Positions 8,843 to 18,117 of a stretch of 32,235 nucleotides of DNA are shown here, piece by piece; the first letter of the stretch is position 1; each line of letters starts with the position of its first letter. This DNA is from Bacteroidales bacterium (GTDB lineage: Bacteria; Bacteroidota; Bacteroidia; Bacteroidales; UBA932). The stretch covers positions 1 through 32,235 of the forward strand of contig JAQXHU010000015.1 in the NCBI GenBank assembly GCA_029007435.1. The letters are read 5' to 3'. The notes below the pieces were generated by a model. The model had not been told where the DNA came from and did not search any database. It saw nothing but the letters and a program-made list of their open reading frames with translations. Made by a program: the position numbers and the translations under genes.

Positions 8843-11800
8843 TTAGAATCCCACTTTCACACCTATCTTGACACTCAGCATATTAGGATAAAATCCGCTG
8901 GTGAATGTCGTGCTCTGAGGATCTCCCTCAAGAAGATTGGTGACAGTCCAGAGGTTGTTGCCCGTGGCATAGAAGCTTAGACTCCTCAGGCCCGTAGATT
9001 TGTAGAACTGCTTGGATTTGACAGTGTAGCCGACATATACTTCCCTGAGGTTCAGATAGTCCGCACGTCTCCAGGTATGTCCGTCAAGCATCATGGCATA
9101 GCCGTTGTCAGGATTTCCGCCGGCCCACATATACATCGGGTGACCGGAAGGACCGCCGAAGACGAGAGTCGAATGGGACGCATCCTGGTTGTCAGGTCTC
9201 CAGTAGTCAAGCTGGGACTTGTTCACACGGATATCGCCTTTGTTGAACTCAATCTCCCAGCTTCGGTTGTACTCAACATATTTTCCATAGCTGGCTGTCC
9301 ACAGCATCCTGAACTCAAATCCTTTATAATCGATGCCATAACCGAGCGAGCCGGACACCGGAGCATACTGGCTGCCCTTGATGGCGTGAAGATCATCCGT
9401 CGTGAGCTTTCCGTCAGCCGAATAGTCCAGATATTTGTAGGCTCCTACATTTACATACTGCCAGTTGGAAGAATAAGCCGGATAATTGTGGATATCGTCC
9501 ACGCTGGTGTAGAACCCTCCGTCCACAATGCTTACCCCGTCGGTCTGTCCCCTGTAAGGCTTTCCAGCTACTTTCTGGTAATCAGGAGCATACGGTGCAT
9601 CCTCGTAGTTGGTGATTCGGTTTTCGTTCAGCCCGATCAGCGCCTCGATATTGTAGCCGAATCCGCTCTTGCGGACATCTTTCCAGCCTACTTCAATCTC
9701 GAGGCCGTGTTTCTTCATCGAGCCTTTGTTGACTTCCTTGTAGCTGGCGCCGACAAGCATTGTCACATTAGGTTTCACAAGCATATTCTTTCTGTGCTCG
9801 TCGAACAGGTCCACATTGAGGGTCAGGCGGTTCTTGAGCCAGCCCATCTCGATTCCCAAGTCGCGCTTGTGCGCGGTTTCCCACTGGGCTACCAAATTTG
9901 CGGCACTGTCCTCGGTAATGTACGTACCCTTCGAATAAGAGCTGTAATACAGCCACCGTGAACTGGTCTGGTCATTTCCGACGAGACCGTCCGAATAGCG
10001 GAGCTTCATCTTCGACCACCAAGGCATGGCGTTCTTCCACCATCTTTCCTGTGAAATCACGTAGCCCACAGCCACTGAAGGGAAAAGTCCGAAACGGTTT
10101 TTCGGGGAGAACTGCTCGGAACCGGTATAGCCGAGATTCGCCTCAAGGAGATATTTCCGCTTGTAATCGTAAGTAACTCGGCCCACAACGCCCATTGTCC
10201 TGTAAGGGAACGCCGTTGTCTTGATGTTCTCCCTCTGGTTGAACAGCGCAAGGGCGGAAACGGAATGGTCGCCGAACTGGCGGGAGTAGTTCAATGCCGC
10301 CTCCCAGTAGAATGTGAGATAATAAGTATTCTCGACGCCGCCTTTGGTCACGATGAACGCAGGCTGCTCATAAACTTCTTCACCTGTGGCCTTGTTGTTG
10401 ACCCAAGGATTGCCGGCATCCGCACCTGCCATATTCGCATCATAGATATCCCAGTCAATGTAGAAGACCGGATTGGAGTGTGTCGCAGACTGAGAAAGCC
10501 TTGAATAATAAGTACTCAATGAAAAGTCAGCCGAGAACGAAAGGCCCTTGGTAATGAAATCCAGGTCCTGTTTCAGTTTGAGATCGGTGTAGAGCTTGTT
10601 GGAAACAGTCTGCTCATAAGAGCCGTAACCAAGCAGCTTCACCACATTGTCATAATACGCGCTCATAGAGGAGGCTATCCTGCTACCTCTCAGGTCCGGA
10701 TAGTCAGTGTCAGGAATCTCGTCCAGAATCCAGTCCGGATAATAGGCCGGATACATCAGAGGAGATGAAGAATACATATATCCGAACAGTTTGGTCGGGG
10801 TGATGGAACCTGTACCTGTAGGCACGTTCTGCACTCCGAGAGTGCCGCCGACCTTCAGCGACAGCAGGGTGGTCTTGGTCATATTGACATCGAGATTGAG
10901 ACGGTAATTAAGCCTGTCATATCTGAAGTTGGAGCCTCCCCAATCTGTGAAGTCCTTGAAAATCGAGCCTTCCTTGTTGTAGCCGAACGAAGCGAAATAC
11001 TTCACCTTGTCAGTTCCTCCCGTCACGGAGAAATTGGCGGTGATGCTCTGGGCCATATTCTTGAGTGTCAGGTCGAACCAGTCATTGTCCGGATAGCGGA
11101 TGGAGTTGACACGGGAAGAAGGACTCCTGAACTCGTTGATTTCCGACTGCGGATAGAGTGTTCCGAAACTCTGGGCGTTCCTGTAGGCCACATTCACCAT
11201 CTCAGCAGTGGTGGCGGACGAGATGTGCTCCGGAAGCATAGTCGGGAAGTCCATACCGTAAGTGACTGATGCGGACATCTTTGGCTTGCCCACGGAGCCA
11301 GTGCGGGTGGTGACGATGATGACACCGTTCGCTCCCTTCGCTCCGAAGACCGCCGTTGCGGAAGCGTCCTTCAACACAGAAATTGATGCGACCTCATTAG
11401 GGTCAAGTTCCGAGAAGCTCCTCTGAACTCCGTCCACGAGGACCAGAGGGGATGAACCGTTCCAGCTGGATACACCCCGGATGAAAATAGTGGCGTCGCT
11501 GCTTCCCGGCTGGCCGCCATTCATGATGGTTGTCACACCGGAGAGCTTTCCGGTGATGGCGTTGGTGATGTTCACAGTACCGGAATTCACAATATCCTCC
11601 GTTGCAATCTGGGAAATGGCACCCACGACGCTCTCCTTCCTCTGCTCGCCATATCCCACGACCACGGTCTCCTCAAGCATTGTCGATTCTTCCTCAAGGA
11701 CAATCTTCAGGGCCTTGCCTTCGAAGACAACAGATCCATCGCTGTAACCGAGACAGGATATCACCAGCTCGGCTCCGACAGGAGCCTTGAGCTCAAACTT

Positions 11801-12034
11801 TCCGTCAAGGTCAGTGACAGCGCCGGAGGATTTCACTCCTTTCACCATCACTGCGGCGCCTATCACAGGAAGGCCGTCAGCATCAATGACCTCTCCTTTC
11901 ACGGTCACCGGCACGCGCTGGCTTTGGGGAACGGGAGTCCTGCTGCCCGCCGCCCGCAGGTCCACCTCCGCACCGAGAAGTGCGGAAAGCGGAATCAGCG
12001 CGGAAATGAATAATCTTAAAAAACAGTTATTCAT
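8843..12034 (-). CDS. SusC/RagA-family TonB-dependent transporter (first pair, with CPD domain)
   Basis: This is a 1063-residue SusC-type outer-membrane transporter. In order it has a signal peptide (about 1-29), a carboxypeptidase-regulatory-like beta-sandwich (about 43-115, VKGEVIDADGLPVIGAAV), the SusC linker EETVVVGYG (about 121-129), a plug domain with the GVSSWNGSSPLVLVDGVQR segment, and a C-terminal beta-barrel ending in GVKVGF. Architecture and length are standard for the family. Its SusD partner starts 15 bases downstream and the triple-BACON lipoprotein ends 13 bases upstream, so all are one transcription unit. Energy for import comes from TonB-ExbBD, encoded elsewhere. Confidence 0.97.
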   Translation of the reverse strand: MNNCFLRLFISALIPLSALLGAEVDLRAAGSRTPVPQSQRVPVTVKGEVIDADGLPVIGAAVMVKGVKSSGAVTDLDGKFELKAPVGAELVISCLGYSDGSVVFEGKALKIVLEEESTMLEETVVVGYGEQRKESVVGAISQIATEDIVNSGTVNITNAITGKLSGVTTIMNGGQPGSSDATIFIRGVSSWNGSSPLVLVDGVQRSFSELDPNEVASISVLKDASATAVFGAKGANGVIIVTTRTGSVGKPKMSASVTYGMDFPTMLPEHISSATTAEMVNVAYRNAQSFGTLYPQSEINEFRSPSSRVNSIRYPDNDWFDLTLKNMAQSITANFSVTGGTDKVKYFASFGYNKEGSIFKDFTDWGGSNFRYDRLNYRLNLDVNMTKTTLLSLKVGGTLGVQNVPTGTGSITPTKLFGYMYSSSPLMYPAYYPDWILDEIPDTDYPDLRGSRIASSMSAYYDNVVKLLGYGSYEQTVSNKLYTDLKLKQDLDFITKGLSFSADFSLSTYYSRLSQSATHSNPVFYIDWDIYDANMAGADAGNPWVNNKATGEEVYEQPAFIVTKGGVENTYYLTFYWEAALNYSRQFGDHSVSALALFNQRENIKTTAFPYRTMGVVGRVTYDYKRKYLLEANLGYTGSEQFSPKNRFGLFPSVAVGYVISQERWWKNAMPWWSKMKLRYSDGLVGNDQTSSRWLYYSSYSKGTYITEDSAANLVAQWETAHKRDLGIEMGWLKNRLTLNVDLFDEHRKNMLVKPNVTMLVGASYKEVNKGSMKKHGLEIEVGWKDVRKSGFGYNIEALIGLNENRITNYEDAPYAPDYQKVAGKPYRGQTDGVSIVDGGFYTSVDDIHNYPAYSSNWQYVNVGAYKYLDYSADGKLTTDDLHAIKGSQYAPVSGSLGYGIDYKGFEFRMLWTASYGKYVEYNRSWEIEFNKGDIRVNKSQLDYWRPDNQDASHSTLVFGGPSGHPMYMWAGGNPDNGYAMMLDGHTWRRADYLNLREVYVGYTVKSKQFYKSTGLRSLSFYATGNNLWTVTNLLEGDPQSTTFTSGFYPNMLSVKIGVKVGF

Positions 12035-12047
12035 AATCTTACATTTT

Positions 12048-13628
12048 TTATTTCTCTACTTTGATACGTATGGCGTCGCAGGTCCCGTCAGACCACTGGC
12101 GGATTCTGATAGTGCACTTGCCATCTGAGGCAGTCTGGGCGGTGCCAGTACCTAAAGCATATCTGCCGTCAACACACCTTAGTCTCAGCCTGAGGTTGCC
12201 GGATTCGACAGCATTCGCAAAGACAGCAGTCTGCTTTATATCATACACAGTATTGATAGCTGAAAGTTTAAAGGTCGCATCAAGTGTATGTTTTTGCACT
12301 GTCATTGTCGCAGTAGATGTAGGCTTCCAGGTTTCGTCCTCATAATATTCGACATTCCAGAACGCAGGGGCGTTTTTCGAACTAGCGCTCATTGCGAACA
12401 TAATCGTGACTTTCGCTCCTGCAGGAAGGTCCTCGACAGGAACTGTGAATTCCAGATTGTCATTTGTCCAGATTCCTTTGTAAGCATAATGACCTTCGCC
12501 CTTGCTGCTGACAATTGGGCCGCGCGCGACCGGATCTTTATAGAACGAATCGTCATTCACCATGTGCCATTCCATAATCGCCGAGCCGTCGGAGCACAGC
12601 GCACGTCCCTTGGTAGCCCACTCGGTGGCTTTCAGGACAGCATCCACAAGCGGCCATTCCCACTGCCATACATAGCCCTTCTGGCTGACCTTGATGACGA
12701 CATCAGCAATCGCATCGTCCGCGCACTTGAATGTGACAGTGCCCTCGCGAGGATCATCAGACTTGTTCTCAGCAGCGGAAATCGATACTTTGACACCGTC
12801 AAAGTTCTTCACGCCTGAATCCGGAGTGACAGAGAGCCAGGAGTCTGAAACTTCAGCTGTCCATACACGGTTGGAAACGACTGTCAGCTCAGCCGGGACA
12901 GAGCCCTTTCTGGCAATCTTCACATATCCGTCAGCATCGGCGCCGTCCACTTCGAAATAAGGGTCATCAACGAATTCTGTCTGGGTCACGGTCACCTTGA
13001 CTTCCGGTGCGCCCTCCCCGCGGAAAATGATATATCCCTCCCTGGCCGGACCTTCATTCATCTCAGGAGTCACTGTGATGACGGTCTCGGTCTTTCTCTC
13101 TCCCTCAAGAGGAGTAACCTCCGCCCAGTCGAGATCCGTCTTTTCAGCTGTCCACTTCACGTTGCTCACAACCCTGAATTGCACAGGGTCGAGGACATTG
13201 AAAATGAACGGAACAGTATTATTCTCAATATCAAGCACCTTCACATCAGGCACTATAGGGAAAGGTCCCTGGGTGACATTGATGGTCCGGTTAACGGAAC
13301 CGGCGTGCAGAACCACCTGGCCACTGCGCTCCAGGTCATCATTCAGGCTTGCTGTGACAAGCACATTGAAAGTTCTGCCGGAGCCTCCGTTGGTCGGAGT
13401 GAATTTGAGCCAGGAAAGGTCGGAGGTCTTGCTGATGGACCAGGTACGATTTGACGTCACAGTGAAATACACACTGTCGGTCCCGTCGTATGAGAACTGC
13501 ATATTCTCCTGAAGACCACTGATTTCCACAGACTCAGGCTGTTCCCCGGTCGCGTCCGACGAACAGCCGTGAAAAGACAGCACGGACAGCAGGGCAAACG
13601 GCAACAATATAAGTCTTAATGTTCTCAT
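12048..13628 (-). CDS. Triple-BACON lipoprotein with an unassigned C-terminal domain; candidate surface glycan-binding protein
   Basis: This is a 526-residue lipoprotein (lipobox FHGC, Cys22). Three BACON-type Ig-like repeats occupy about residues 33-120, 127-216 and 222-316. Each contains a W-T/S-rich middle strand and closes with VTQ or VSQ. A further domain of about 200 residues (320-526) follows, rich in beta-strand-like segments, with no recognisable catalytic motif. It ends with WSDGTCDAIRIKVEK, reminiscent of a carbohydrate-binding beta-sandwich. BACON domains commonly act as spacers that hold a binding or catalytic domain away from the membrane. It lies between the propeller enzyme and the first SusC, with gaps of 24 and 13 bases. 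I infer a surface glycan-binding role; a catalytic role for the C-terminal domain cannot be excluded. Confidence 0.82.
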   Translation of the reverse strand: MRTLRLILLPFALLSVLSFHGCSSDATGEQPESVEISGLQENMQFSYDGTDSVYFTVTSNRTWSISKTSDLSWLKFTPTNGGSGRTFNVLVTASLNDDLERSGQVVLHAGSVNRTINVTQGPFPIVPDVKVLDIENNTVPFIFNVLDPVQFRVVSNVKWTAEKTDLDWAEVTPLEGERKTETVITVTPEMNEGPAREGYIIFRGEGAPEVKVTVTQTEFVDDPYFEVDGADADGYVKIARKGSVPAELTVVSNRVWTAEVSDSWLSVTPDSGVKNFDGVKVSISAAENKSDDPREGTVTFKCADDAIADVVIKVSQKGYVWQWEWPLVDAVLKATEWATKGRALCSDGSAIMEWHMVNDDSFYKDPVARGPIVSSKGEGHYAYKGIWTNDNLEFTVPVEDLPAGAKVTIMFAMSASSKNAPAFWNVEYYEDETWKPTSTATMTVQKHTLDATFKLSAINTVYDIKQTAVFANAVESGNLRLRLRCVDGRYALGTGTAQTASDGKCTIRIRQWSDGTCDAIRIKVEK

Positions 13629-13652
13629 TTTAATTATGTGTTAAAAATCAGT

Positions 13653-15140
13653 TCATTTCAAAGGTTCAGGCTTCTGCCACTCTTCAGTCATATTGTATGG
13701 CATACGGAAGACATCTCCTGCCTTGTTGCAGAAATACAGATAGGAGATGCTCCTCTTGTCAGGATTTCCGTCAGCCCAGAATGCATAGAAATCGTCATTG
13801 CAGTTCAGCGGACGCCGCGCATAGCCGTGGTTTCTCGGACTGTTGTGCGTGAGCGTGCGGTAACGCTTCCAGGTCTTTCCGCAGTTGAAGCTCTTCCACA
13901 TCACCATCTCGCCGCCGGTTCCCCAGTACTGAGGGCCTGCGTCTGAAGGAGTTATGATGGTCATCTCTTTTCCGTCAACCCAGAGGCTGCCGCTGTCGTA
14001 GCAATGGGTGGACTCGGCGAATGTGCTGAATTTCCATTCTTTACCGGTCCATCTTGCCACGCCGTGTGATCTCACTCCGCCGTCAGGACCGGTCAGGTGG
14101 TTGTCGCTTGTGACATAATATATCACTGGCCTGCCCTGATAATCAAAATTGATGTCTTTGATGTAGCAGTTGCGGCCTTCCTTGTGGAAATTGCGGATAA
14201 GCGCAGGACCTTCCTCCCTTACCACAGGAAGCTCGACAGGAACCCCGTCAGCAGTGGTCCAGGTCTTTCCCCAGTCCGTACTCTGTATATAATAGATATT
14301 GGTGCGGGTGTCCACACCTCCGTTGATATGGCGGTTGAAGCAGCATACAAGTTTCTTCCCGTCATAATTTGCGAACTGGTAATGGCCAGATTTAGTCTCG
14401 CCAGGTTCGATAATGGAGGCAATAGGCTGATAATCAGACCAGTTGATTCCGTCCGGGCTGGTCTGGAAGAATGTTCTCCTGACTCCGTCATACCTTGTCT
14501 CGAAGAGGAAGAATCCTTTCTCAGGGTCATAGATGACTTCCGGATACGCCATTATGCTCTCGTTGATATATTCGAATTCCGAGATGTCATAAGGCTTGAC
14601 ACTTCTGTAGCGGATCCCCGGACGCTTGTTGGCGCGGCCTGCCACGAACACCCAGATATAACCGTCCTTGTCAATCTGGATTGTCGGATCGTCGTGCGGG
14701 TCGCTGACATTGGAACATCCCTTGTCGAAAACCACAACCGGTTTGCAGAGCATCCCGGTCTTGTGGTCGTAGCAGCCTGCCATACAGAGCAGATAAGGTT
14801 TCTCAGTCTCAGGAGTGCCTCCGAACACGAAGAAAGTCTTGTCCACTTCCGGGGCATAGACAGCCATCGGGATATGTTTCATAGTATAAGTGCCAAGACC
14901 GCCTGAATACTTGTCCCCGTAATCGGAACGGGACTGCCCGATAGTGAACCATATACCTCTGTATCCGTCCACTTTCTGTCCGTCCATCGAGCCAGGTTCA
15001 GGGTTGCTGACCCTGTCAGTATTGACGACGACATTCGCAGGTTTTACAGATGTCTGGTTAACCTTTCCTTTTTCAGCGCTCTGGGCGGAAAGCCCGAGAG
15101 CGGCAAAACTGAAAATAAATGCGATTGCTAATTTCCTCAT
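13653..15140 (-). CDS. BNR_4-type beta-propeller protein, candidate polysaccharide lyase or glycosidase
   Basis: This is a 495-residue secreted protein with a type I signal peptide ending near SAQ20 and no lipobox, so probably periplasmic. The mature part starts with GYRGIWFTIGQ and continues with repeats of the BNR_4 kind (DKDGYIWVF, SPDGINWSD, STDWGKTW). This fold is shared by ulvan lyases of PL24/PL25, GH145 and related families. Candidate catalytic residues are His126, His149 (DPHDDP), Tyr199, Arg216 and His253/Tyr254. Their order and approximate spacing resemble what I recall for PL25 ulvan lyase, but exact family membership cannot be fixed by eye. The start chosen is the ATG at 15140; a TTG nine bases upstream gives no better signal peptide. 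It is the first gene of the SusCD operon. Confidence 0.82.
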   Translation of the reverse strand: MRKLAIAFIFSFAALGLSAQSAEKGKVNQTSVKPANVVVNTDRVSNPEPGSMDGQKVDGYRGIWFTIGQSRSDYGDKYSGGLGTYTMKHIPMAVYAPEVDKTFFVFGGTPETEKPYLLCMAGCYDHKTGMLCKPVVVFDKGCSNVSDPHDDPTIQIDKDGYIWVFVAGRANKRPGIRYRSVKPYDISEFEYINESIMAYPEVIYDPEKGFFLFETRYDGVRRTFFQTSPDGINWSDYQPIASIIEPGETKSGHYQFANYDGKKLVCCFNRHINGGVDTRTNIYYIQSTDWGKTWTTADGVPVELPVVREEGPALIRNFHKEGRNCYIKDINFDYQGRPVIYYVTSDNHLTGPDGGVRSHGVARWTGKEWKFSTFAESTHCYDSGSLWVDGKEMTIITPSDAGPQYWGTGGEMVMWKSFNCGKTWKRYRTLTHNSPRNHGYARRPLNCNDDFYAFWADGNPDKRSISYLYFCNKAGDVFRMPYNMTEEWQKPEPLK

Positions 15141-15166
15141 ATTGGTCAAAATGTTTTTTCACATTG

Positions 15167-15174
15167 CAAATTTA
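15167..15174 (-). promoter_or_regulatory. Putative -7 element (TAAATTTG) of the SusCD operon
   Basis: The minus strand reads TAAATTTG, matching the Bacteroidota -7 consensus TAnnTTTG, 26 bases before the ATG of the propeller gene. The matching -33 TTG at the usual spacing is not evident; a TTTG lies at 15188-15191 but only 13 bases away. The call rests on the -7 match and on its position in the only sizeable gap upstream of the operon. Confidence 0.5.
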
Positions 15175-15235
15175 AACGTTGTGAGTGCAAACAGAGGATA
15201 AAAATGTATCAGAAAATTGTCCAAGAATCTCAATC

Positions 15236-15249
15236 CGTGTCCGTACACG
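15236..15249 (-). promoter_or_regulatory. Candidate LacI-family operator, copy 1 (CGTGTACGGACACG)
   Basis: The 14-base near-palindrome is centred on CG, and 12 of 14 positions are symmetric. It shares 12 of 14 bases with the site upstream of kdgK, including the whole core CGTGTACGnnCACG. On the plus strand the flanks extend the symmetry to TCCGTGT / ACACGGA arms (15234-15251). It lies between the stop of the AraC-type sensor gene and the SusCD operon promoter, about 60 bases upstream of the putative -7. That is further away than at the other two copies. A hairpin terminator for the sensor gene is the alternative, but no T-run follows. Confidence 0.55.
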
Positions 15250-15275
15250 GAATCAAAATCAGCCTCCTGGGGCTC

Positions 15276-18098
15276 CTAACGCCACTCCTTAGGCGTAACA
15301 CCGAATTTCTGCTTGAAGACCTTGGAGAAATATGAGGAAGAGCTGAATCCAAGCATATCGGATATCTCATTGACCCTCCATTTTCCTTCCTTAAGCATGG
15401 CCGCCGCCTTGTCCAGACGGTAAGACAGGATGAAATCATTCGGAGTCATTCCGGTCAGCGACTTCATTTTCCGGAATAAACTCGCCCGGCTCATGCAAAG
15501 TTCCTCCGACAGGGTGACGATGCTGATAGGCGTTCCTGTAAGATGGGCCTCGATATATTTCTTGAGATTGTCAATGAAAGCCTGGTCCTCGGAGCTGAGA
15601 GCCGGTTGCAGGGCAATGTCCCCGCCGGATGCCGGAGTCTCCTCACTCATGGACGCATTCTCCAGCCCGCTGCTGAACGGCCTGGTGACCCTTTCGAGTT
15701 CCTGCCTCGTGACCTGCAGCTCAACCTCCCTCATCCTTCTGCGCATTATGAAACGTATGCCCATATAGACCACGGAAGCCACCGTCACAAGATAGAGCAG
15801 AATCGCATACCAGGACAGCCACGGGGATTTCTTCACGACAATCTCGATCCTTCGGGGCTCCTTGCTGCGGAATCCGTCGAAATTGGTGGAAGCCAGTTCG
15901 AAAACATAGTGTCCGGCAGGCAGGTCGCTGAATTTCACACTGTTGTAAGTGCCGATATCGGTCCATTCCCCGTCTTCGTCCACTCTGGTCAGCCTGTATG
16001 AGAATTTCACATTTCCCTCCGCTATGAACGACACATGCTCGAAACGCAGTCCGATGGTGTTCTGATTGTGGCTCAGGACAATGCGCTCTGTATCGTCAAT
16101 CAGCTCGGTGAGAATTCCGCCGCGGTGCGGAGAGATGATGTCACCGTTGACAGTCAGCTCAGTGAAAACGACCTTGACCGGTTCTTCGGAGATATTCGAG
16201 ATGATTCTCGGAGAGTCCAGATATGCGACTCCGGTATTACCCCCGAAAAAGATCTTGCCTCCGACTCCAGCCACACTGCCAGGACAGAACTGCTGGGTGT
16301 CCATCCATCTTCCCTGATAATATGTCACCGCCACCGGAAATTTGGAGGTGATTATCGACAGACCATATGAAGTGCTCACATAAACATTTCCCGCCCCGTC
16401 ATCAATTATGCCGCTTATATCATTGCTGCCCAGGCCGTTGTTGGTGGTATAACGACTTATCAGCTTGCCGTCCTCAATGACCATCAAGCCTTTGGAGCGG
16501 GTGCCCGCCCATATTTTTCCTCCTGTGGAATAGAGGCAAGAAGGATTCTTCAGCAATGTCCTGAGATCCTCGTTTTCAAGCGGCATCATCTCCGCCGAGC
16601 CGGTAGTGACATCCACTTCGCACAGCCCATAATTGTCCACAGCCACAAGAATGTGGCCGTCTCCAAAACGCACGGCGTCATTGACTTTATATCCTTTGAA
16701 TAGCGCTCTCTCCACTTTTCCTCCAGACAAGGCCGAAAGCCCGTTGTCCGTGCAGAGCCATATGCAGCCATTTCCATCCTCAAGGAAGCTGTTCACTTCC
16801 ATGCCGGAGCATACGATCTTGCCGGATTTCAGCCTGCCGGAAGAGGTCTCGCATACCGCCACATTGCCCTCCATATTGATCCAGAGCCTATCCATGGAAT
16901 CGCACATTATGGATTTTATGCCCCGCTGCCCTATGGCATTCAGGCCCGGATCCTTGCCGTAATTGTGCCAGACGACCCTGAAATGAGCCATCCCGAAGGA
17001 CATGATTCCCTTGTAATAGCTTGCCATCCAGGCATATCCTGTCTTTTTGGAAACAGCCACGCTGTTGATGTATTTCCCGAGTGTCTGCTTCGAAAGATTG
17101 CGGGACAGGCTGAAATTCCGTTTCTCAAGGAAACGCACTCCGAAGCCTCTGTCCATTGTGCCTATCCATGGATGGTTCTCGGAATCGCAATACCCGCAGC
17201 AGAAGTCGCTCATCTGGCTGAGTCCGAAACGGTCCACAGCGTCTGTCTTGAACAGTCCGTCCGTCACTCCAAGCGTATATATGCCTGTAGCCGGCATGCA
17301 GATATACATCGTGCTGCCGACAGCGAGCAATGTGGTGACAGAGCTTCCGGCAATACGGTCAAGGCAATTCCGGAGCACGGCGCTTGTGTCCTGCGACATC
17401 GCCACAGGGTCGAGGACGAATGCTCCCCTGTTCCTTCCGAACCACACCGAGCCTCTGGAGTCAAGCGCGGCCGACCTGAATCCGGACACGGACGGCATGT
17501 CCACAGTGCAGCGGAATCCGCCACGGGAGTCATATCCCGCGGCCCTGCTTCCGTCTTTCAGACCGCCCCAGAGATTCCCGCAAGAGTCCGCCACAAGGAC
17601 AGAGACCTGGTGAAGGCTGTCACGATATGTATTTAAGATACTACAAGTCACCGGATTGACAGCAATCATCCCCTCTGCCCCGTAGCAGATTATGCTGCCT
17701 TCATTATGGATAATCCCATCAGGCTGGAAGTCCAGCGGCACACTGACAAAGACATCACCCATATTGTCATACCAGCACAGGCCCTTGTCCGTAAGGACCC
17801 AGAGGACTCCGTTTCCATCCATGGCCAGAGACCTGACTTTGTCAGACGGAAGGGATCCTTCGGTCTCCGGCTCATTGTAGAAATGCAGATAGTCGTGACC
17901 GCTGAAACGGCAGAGTCCGTTATCAGTGGCAATCCACATATATCCTTTCGCATCCTGCGCGAAGGAGCGGACAGTCAGATTAGGAAGATCCGAGACAGTC
18001 CTTGAGCCTGCGGAGAGATCTGTCTCCGCCACAATTGCCACTGACAAAAGCACAAGAGAAATCGCTTTCGGCAGTTGTCTGAATTTGAATGTCATCAT
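15276..18098 (-). CDS. Membrane beta-propeller sensor fused to an AraC-type DNA-binding domain, without kinase or receiver
   Basis: This is a 940-residue regulator. A hydrophobic N-terminus (about 11-24) exports a large two-component-regulator propeller region (about 35-640; repeats such as DAKGYMWIATDNGLCRF and DGNGCIWLCTDNGLSAL). Then come a Y_Y_Y domain (about 690-757), a transmembrane helix (about 760-785), a short charged coiled-coil-like linker (786-810) and an AraC/HTH_18 domain (about 840-940). Hybrid two-component sensors of this type normally have HisKA, HATPase and receiver domains before the AraC domain. Here only about 55 residues separate the membrane helix from the DNA-binding domain, so there is no room for them. 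It probably senses an oligosaccharide in the periplasm and activates the SusCD operon that starts 135 bases downstream. It follows the PL8 gene by 19 bases. Confidence 0.93.
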   Translation of the reverse strand: MMTFKFRQLPKAISLVLLSVAIVAETDLSAGSRTVSDLPNLTVRSFAQDAKGYMWIATDNGLCRFSGHDYLHFYNEPETEGSLPSDKVRSLAMDGNGVLWVLTDKGLCWYDNMGDVFVSVPLDFQPDGIIHNEGSIICYGAEGMIAVNPVTCSILNTYRDSLHQVSVLVADSCGNLWGGLKDGSRAAGYDSRGGFRCTVDMPSVSGFRSAALDSRGSVWFGRNRGAFVLDPVAMSQDTSAVLRNCLDRIAGSSVTTLLAVGSTMYICMPATGIYTLGVTDGLFKTDAVDRFGLSQMSDFCCGYCDSENHPWIGTMDRGFGVRFLEKRNFSLSRNLSKQTLGKYINSVAVSKKTGYAWMASYYKGIMSFGMAHFRVVWHNYGKDPGLNAIGQRGIKSIMCDSMDRLWINMEGNVAVCETSSGRLKSGKIVCSGMEVNSFLEDGNGCIWLCTDNGLSALSGGKVERALFKGYKVNDAVRFGDGHILVAVDNYGLCEVDVTTGSAEMMPLENEDLRTLLKNPSCLYSTGGKIWAGTRSKGLMVIEDGKLISRYTTNNGLGSNDISGIIDDGAGNVYVSTSYGLSIITSKFPVAVTYYQGRWMDTQQFCPGSVAGVGGKIFFGGNTGVAYLDSPRIISNISEEPVKVVFTELTVNGDIISPHRGGILTELIDDTERIVLSHNQNTIGLRFEHVSFIAEGNVKFSYRLTRVDEDGEWTDIGTYNSVKFSDLPAGHYVFELASTNFDGFRSKEPRRIEIVVKKSPWLSWYAILLYLVTVASVVYMGIRFIMRRRMREVELQVTRQELERVTRPFSSGLENASMSEETPASGGDIALQPALSSEDQAFIDNLKKYIEAHLTGTPISIVTLSEELCMSRASLFRKMKSLTGMTPNDFILSYRLDKAAAMLKEGKWRVNEISDMLGFSSSSYFSKVFKQKFGVTPKEWR

Positions 18099-18117
18099 CA
18101 GTCCGTTTTTGGCCAGA

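Noticed and set aside
6842..9961. Several plus-strand open frames of 270-294 codons opposite SusD and SusC
   Set aside because: They are antisense shadows of well-supported SusC/SusD genes, with no recognisable domains, no operon logic and low-complexity composition.
15234..15251. Inverted repeat read as a rho-independent terminator of the sensor gene
   Set aside because: The arms are good, but no T-run follows on the minus strand, and the core is shared with two promoter regions, which fits an operator better. A terminator is not fully excluded.
15253..15275. Weak hairpin AGCC/GGCT after the sensor stop codon followed by a GATTTTGATT stretch
   Set aside because: Only four base pairs; too weak to call a terminator.
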